From Paratinospora sagittata (lineage: Eukaryota; Streptophyta; Magnoliopsida; Ranunculales; Menispermaceae), in assembly GCA_035771175.1 (NCBI GenBank), contig CM069598.1:4858194-4922193 (forward strand): 64,000 nt of DNA, given 5' to 3'. Of the stretch, positions 59,425 to 64,000 are shown in pieces. The position numbers were made by a program, and so were the translations under genes. Within the stretch, counting starts at the first letter, position 1, and each line of letters begins with the position of its first letter. Below the pieces are notes generated by a model, which was not told the DNA's origin, searched no databases, and saw only the letters and a program-made list of their open reading frames with translations.

Positions 59425-60212
59425 ATGGCATTTTTACCGGACGGAGAACAGAGAGAGGATTACCTTTTCAAGATTGTTTTGATTGGTGATTCAGCTGTTG
59501 GGAAATCAAACTTGCTCGCAAGATTTGCAAGAAACGAGTTCTACCCCAACTCCAAGTCAACCATCGGAGTGGAGTTCCAAACACAAAAGATAAATATTGA
59601 TGGGAAGGAAGTCAAAGCACAGATTTGGGACACAGCTGGCCAGGAGCGCTTCAGGGCTGTTACCTCTGCATATTACAGAGGTGCTGTTGGAGCTCTTGTG
59701 GTTTATGATATCAGTAGACGGCAGACATTTGATAGCATTGGAAGATGGCTTAATGAATTGCACGGTAAGCTCCATCCCTTTTAATGAGAATTATTTCCAC
59801 TTCTATTCTTAGTCATCAACTAAGACTAAACTAACCTTAGTTGTGCTTTCTTTCCTTCCAAGCAGCTCACTCCGATATGAACGTCGTAACAATACTTGTT
59901 GGCAACAAGTCAGATCTCAAGGATGCAAGGGAGGTGTCCACTGATGAGGGCAAGACTCTTGCAGAGGCTCAGGGTCTGTTTTTCATAGAGACCTCAGCAC
60001 TTGATTCTTCCAATGTTGCCTCTGCTTTCCAGACCGTTGTTAGAGAGATCTTCAACATTTTAAGCCGTAAAGTCATCCTCAGTCAAGGCCAAAAGAAGAA
60101 GGATGTGGCGCTGATGGAGAATGTGAAACCTGTGGTTTTGCGAGATGGAAAAGATGCGAATCATGAAGCAGATTCTTCAGAGACACGGAAAGCTTGGTGC
60201 TGCTCATCGTGA
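59425..60212 (+). CDS. Rab GTPase RABA5a-type
   Basis: Two exons, 59425-59764 and 59866-60212, with a split Ala codon, giving 228 residues. All G-motifs are present: P-loop 'GDSAVGKS' (about 21-28), switch I 'TIGVEF', switch II 'WDTAGQE', 'GNKSD' and 'ETSAL'. The C-terminus 'WCCSS' is a double-cysteine geranylgeranylation signal. The N-terminus '[19 protein letters not shown]' and 'WLNELH' / '[19 protein letters not shown]' are closest to Arabidopsis RABA5a (At5g47520, recalled). RabA (Rab11-like) GTPases control trafficking through the trans-Golgi/recycling compartment to the plasma membrane. The 3' untranslated region carries a 145-bp tandem duplication. Confidence 0.95.
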
Positions 60213-60372
60213 AGATTTTGATTTCCTGTAATGTGGCTCCCCCATGATCATCTCCTATTGGTGGTTATCGGGAAGTCTTAAACCACCATATTTCTCCCCC
60301 TTTGATTTCATTGATGGTGCTGCTCTCATGTAAAGGAATTTGTGCAACCTCACGTTGTGAGCCAAATGTCAA

Positions 60373-60659
60373 TTTTAGTTCATATTGCTGTTTAGTTTTT
60401 CATTTTCCCTGGTAAATGTTTGAAGAGAAACTTTGAGCAACATGAGATGTAAATGAACTTCTGCGGGTCCATTAGTATTTTTTACTGGATCTAGTAGTGG
60501 GTGTAGAGCATGTTTAGTTTTAGTTCATATTGCTGTTTAGTTTTTCATTTTCCCTGGTAAATGTTTCAAGAGAAACTTTGAGCAACATGAAATGTAAATG
60601 AACTTCTGCGGGTCCATTAGTATTTTTACTGGATCTAGTAGTGGGTGTAGAGCATGTTT
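60373..60659 (+). repeat. 145-bp tandem duplication downstream of RABA5a
   Basis: Copy 1 (60373-60517) and copy 2 (60518-60659) start 'ttttagttcatattgctg' and end 'gtgtagagcatgttt'. They differ by only a few substitutions and a 3-base difference in length, so the duplication is recent. It lies in the probable 3' untranslated or immediate downstream region. Confidence 0.95.
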
Positions 60660-61241
60660 GGATTGAGAATCTTTATTTGTGCACAGCTTGATCAAATATG
60701 GAACAAGATCTTTTGGTACTAGTTATGTGAGACAACGTTCTTCCTGCTGATTAAAACCTACAAAATTATGCAGAGTTCAATGAAGCTATAACTATTTAAA
60801 CTGATCGTTTCAGTGTGTCCACTCATTATTCCAGTTCAATTGATTAACACCTGTGGAAAATCATAGATTTTTAACAGGTTGGAAACATGTTTAGTTGCGT
60901 TTGTTCAATCGTAAAGGGCAAGCTTTCTTGTGTAAATTGTATAATTATAATTGATAATTCACCTCTTGGAACAATCTGACATATGCAGTTAGTGATCTGA
61001 ATACATTACCTACATATTAATTTTTCAAATGATATGGGTGTACATATTTTTAGCTAACAAGGTTAGTGATATATACAGTATGGACCTGCCCTCAAAAGAT
61101 GGAAGAATATAGCTGCAGAATGCAGTATACAGCAACAGTAGCTCTGACATGGAGAGACCACCATACTACATCAAATTTTCATCGGAGACGGACAGCTTTT
61201 ATTGTGAAGGGATCCATCTAAATAATCTCATGAACCCACTT
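60660..61241. other. Convergent 3' spacer between RABA5a and the WRKY gene
   Basis: About 580 bp after the tandem duplication and before the WRKY stop codon. It should contain the 3' untranslated region of the WRKY gene. No gene or repeat recognised. Confidence 0.4.
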
Positions 61242-64000
61242 TTAACTCGGAATGTTCTGACCCAGATGGCCAGTGGGCTGATTTAAAGATGTATCAAAGC
61301 TATGATTTTGGACCTGCTCCGTTCTCGATTTGTTTCCATCTAATTCTGAGCAACCATTTAAATCAACATTAGGAACAGTAATTGGGGCTGACGTTATTAA
61401 CTTATTATCAGGGTGAGCTGTTTTGGATTCGCTACCAACAGGTTCAGAGACCACCTTTTGTTGCGTCCCAGTTGCAGAATCAAGGTTACCAATATTACCT
61501 TCTTTAGATTCAATTTCTTGAATGCCCTGTGAAGCAGTAATGTGATAAATGGACCCAGCAGGTTCATGCCCAGTAGCCCTTGCAACAGGTGGACCGTGGT
61601 TGTGCTTTCCCTCATATGTGGTTATAACTGCTTTTGGATTATGTGAAGCCCTCTCCACGTGCTTCTTAACTGAGCATGCGGCATTCGAACATCTGTAGTA
61701 ATTCCTGGAGAAAACAGAGAACAGAAAAGACTCAAATATACACCAAGATTAATAGAGGCCCGATTGAAAAGCCTTGTATATGTTTCTCGCCAAGACAACA
61801 TAAAAGATCGTCTGAGAATAGATTTTCTTAGGTGTAAAATACAGAGTATGTTTTTGCAACTGCGACATGTTTTGACTACATATGCTCTCTAGAAAACAAT
61901 AAGGCATGTATGGCTAAAATAATCAATAAACAGAGTTAGATACAAGGGGCTGTTTATAATGGAAGAACAAAGTTGAAGCATGTTTCCAATGTTTGCAAGA
62001 CCAACAAATACCTTGGATGTGGATTTCCTTTGACCATTTTCCTTCCATACTTTTGCCAACGGTAACCATCGTCTACCACATCAACCTCACTTAAAGTTTC
62101 AACAACAAGGCGTGGCTCCCTGGTTGATCTACCAACAAAGGTAAGGTCTAAACTACCTTCTTTCTTCCTGATTACAAATTTCCAATGGTTGAGTTGAGAT
62201 TAGCACATGGAAGCACAGAAAATTTAAAATTCTATAGAGAATTAAGTCACCTGGGCTTGGACTCTGGATCATTATCATCCTCAGGCTCGTTTTCAGTCCT
62301 CACTTTTTCACCTAGACCTTCGACCTCATCATCACTGACTGTAACGGAAAAAAGCTCAGGACTACCATTTGGATTGGCTTGAACAAGTTTTTGGCCATGT
62401 TCATTTGATGATTTTTCTGCCAATATGAGAATGTGAGAAATGGAAAAATCACGAATGTTCTAAACTATAAATTATGATTCTTTGCTTACTTTCTCTGGTG
62501 TTTAAAGAAGCAAATCTATCAGATTTTTCATCTTCAATAGAAAGAATTGCACCAATTGCCATTCGACTGATAGGTTGAGGTTTAGGATGATCATGCTTTC
62601 CCTTACAAATTTTCTCTATAATTCGCCCATCATGAGAACGCTCCAACTGCATTTTCACTTGACAGTTGGGATGTGTGCATCTGTAATAGCTTCGTGGAAA
62701 TTCACTTCCTTTAATATTTTTCTGCCCATATTTTCGCCAGTGAAATGCGTTCTCCAACATTCTCTCATCTGTAATTGGAGGACCGAGATGATTGGGTTGT
62801 GTTGCTTCAACCCCACCATCTGAGCTCTGCTTTGACCATGACTCATCAGATTCAACTTCAACAGGTACAATACCTCTCAGAGTAACCATGTAAATTGGTG
62901 GGTTTCGAACTGTTACAGATGGAGTTGATTCATGTGATGAGAGTGCTATATTTTCTTTGACTGAACTCACAGATGGCATGTTTTTCAGCTCACTCAATGC
63001 AGCCAAAGCATCTGTGGGACTGTCCTCATTGATCTTAAGAGGCCTACTCTTAGATTCCAAATTGACATCATCTTCATTGTCAGTCCCATTCACTCTTGGA
63101 CCTTCTACATTTACATCTTCATCACTTACTGTGACAAAAGCATGCTCAGGGGTGTCATTTATTCCGCTATGATGATATGTCTGACCATGTCCATTTACTG
63201 ATTTATCTGCAAAATAACATAGTTAAAAATTTAGAGAGAAAAGTGGTGAAAATTATAAGCAAAGTATGCCAACACAAGGATATTTCTATGTATACCATCT
63301 GTGGTGTTTAAGGAAGCAAATCTGTCAGCCTTTTCTTCTTCGATAGAAAGAATTCTACCAACTGCCATATGGCTACTAGTTTGAGGTTTAGGATGTTCAT
63401 GTTTTCCCTTATAAATGACCTCCCTAATGTGCCCATCATGAGATCGCTCCAACTGCTTCTTCACTTGGCAGTTAGGATGAGTACATCGGTAATAGCTCCG
63501 TGGAAATGCACTTCCTTTAATATGTTTCTGGCCATACTTTCGCCAATTGTATCCATCTCCCCACAATCTCCCAGTTGCTAGAAGAGGATTAGTGTCCTTT
63601 TGATCTGACTGCACTGCTTGGACCCCGATGTCTGAACCCCATTTCTGCCGGGACTCATCTGAATCAAATTCTAAAGGTACAATAGCCCTTGAAGTGATCA
63701 TATCAGCTGTAGGATCTGGAAAAGATACAAATTCAATGAATTCATTTGAAGGAACGGAGAGGGAGCAGCATTATCATTTTTATCAAGATCAGAATCCAAA
63801 AGTCTGAGACTAACACTGACCTTGCACTTTCACAGATGTCTCACAACTCTGGTGCCCTGGTGCTGTACAAGCATTAGGAGTACTTTCTCCACTCGTCTCA
63901 AGGCACCTGCGCTTAAACTTTGGATCATCAACATTCTCAACATCCCTGGAAATCCTGATTGGTTGAGCATTTGCAATTTCTACATCAACTTCACCTGCTA
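61242..64000 (-). CDS. WRKY1/ZAP1-like transcription factor with at least three WRKY domains (5' end outside window)
   Basis: Six exons are readable in frame: beyond 64000-63821, 63715-63296, 63206-62490, 62416-62251, 62167-62012 and 61704-61242 (stop). Exon 2 in the window encodes an N-terminal-type WRKY domain ('[11 protein letters not shown]', C-x4-C-x22-H-x-H). Exon 3 encodes a second domain of the same type ('FHWRKYGQK'). Exons 5-6 encode the C-terminal-type domain, split by the intron conserved in group I domains after 'GNPHPR', with C-x4-C-x23-H-x-H. Its heptad is WQKYGRK instead of WRKYGQK. Exons 2-3 share a repeated module: 'IVPxExxSDES' before each domain, '[17 protein letters not shown]' or '[17 protein letters not shown]' after it, then an acidic 'VTVSDEDV' or 'VTVSDDEV' linker. 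Expected to bind W-boxes in the nucleus. The start codon and further N-terminal sequence lie to the right of the window. Confidence 0.9.

Noticed and set aside
1..64000. CRISPR array, bacterial operon, integrated plasmid or organellar insert
   Set aside because: No spaced short repeats, no prokaryotic gene organisation and no recognisable plastid or mitochondrial genes; all genes are plant nuclear types.

Overview
The window is nuclear DNA of a flowering plant, most likely a core eudicot. It has AT-rich intergenic DNA, short GT-AG introns, many plant-type transposon remnants (RTE and L1 LINE tails, two SINE classes, MITEs, a degraded chromovirus LTR element) and typical plant gene families (PPR, mTERF, GRAS, WRKY, RabA). 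I cannot name the species. From memory, several genes match a segment of Arabidopsis chromosome 2: WRKY1/ZAP1 (At2g04880), SCL21 (At2g04890), NUP133 (At2g05120) and C3H18 (At2g05160). This suggests conserved microsynteny.

Layout. 1-2.7 kb: no supported gene. 2.7-11 kb: three intronless pentatricopeptide-repeat genes, one P-class on the minus strand and two PLS/DYW genes in tandem on the plus strand. 11.3-19.2 kb (minus): the complete 8-exon gene for nucleoporin NUP133. 22.1-22.5 kb (minus): a 2-exon mitochondrial complex I accessory subunit. 23.8-26.8 kb (plus): a 5-exon chloroplast mTERF9-like gene. 26.8-32 kb: a repeat-rich spacer with an Au-type SINE, an L1 tail and a long foldback element. 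32.0-35.4 kb (minus): a 7-coding-exon CCCH / OST-HTH / RRM RNA-binding protein. 35.4-47 kb: a long gene-free stretch holding a chromovirus remnant with intact target-site duplication, a tRNA-derived SINE with target-site duplication, an (ATT)25 microsatellite and a roughly 610-bp near-perfect foldback. 47.0-48.8 kb (plus): a small 4-exon plastid zinc-ribbon membrane protein. 52.8-54.4 kb (plus): a PAT1/SCL21-type GRAS regulator with a leader intron and short uORFs. 55.0-56.2 kb (minus): a frameshifted relative of the C2H2-like At1g75710 family that lacks the zinc finger. 59.4-60.2 kb (plus): a RABA5a-type small GTPase. 61.2-64 kb (minus, 5' end outside the window): a WRKY1/ZAP1-like gene.

The genes do not form a pathway. 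Themes are organelle gene expression and energy (three PPRs, mTERF9, complex I subunit, plastid zinc-ribbon protein) and nuclear regulation (NUP133, CCCH-RRM, GRAS, WRKY). The most unusual item is the WRKY gene. It encodes at least three WRKY domains, because a module of about 180 residues carrying the N-terminal-type domain is duplicated in tandem. Its C-terminal domain has WQKYGRK in place of WRKYGQK.
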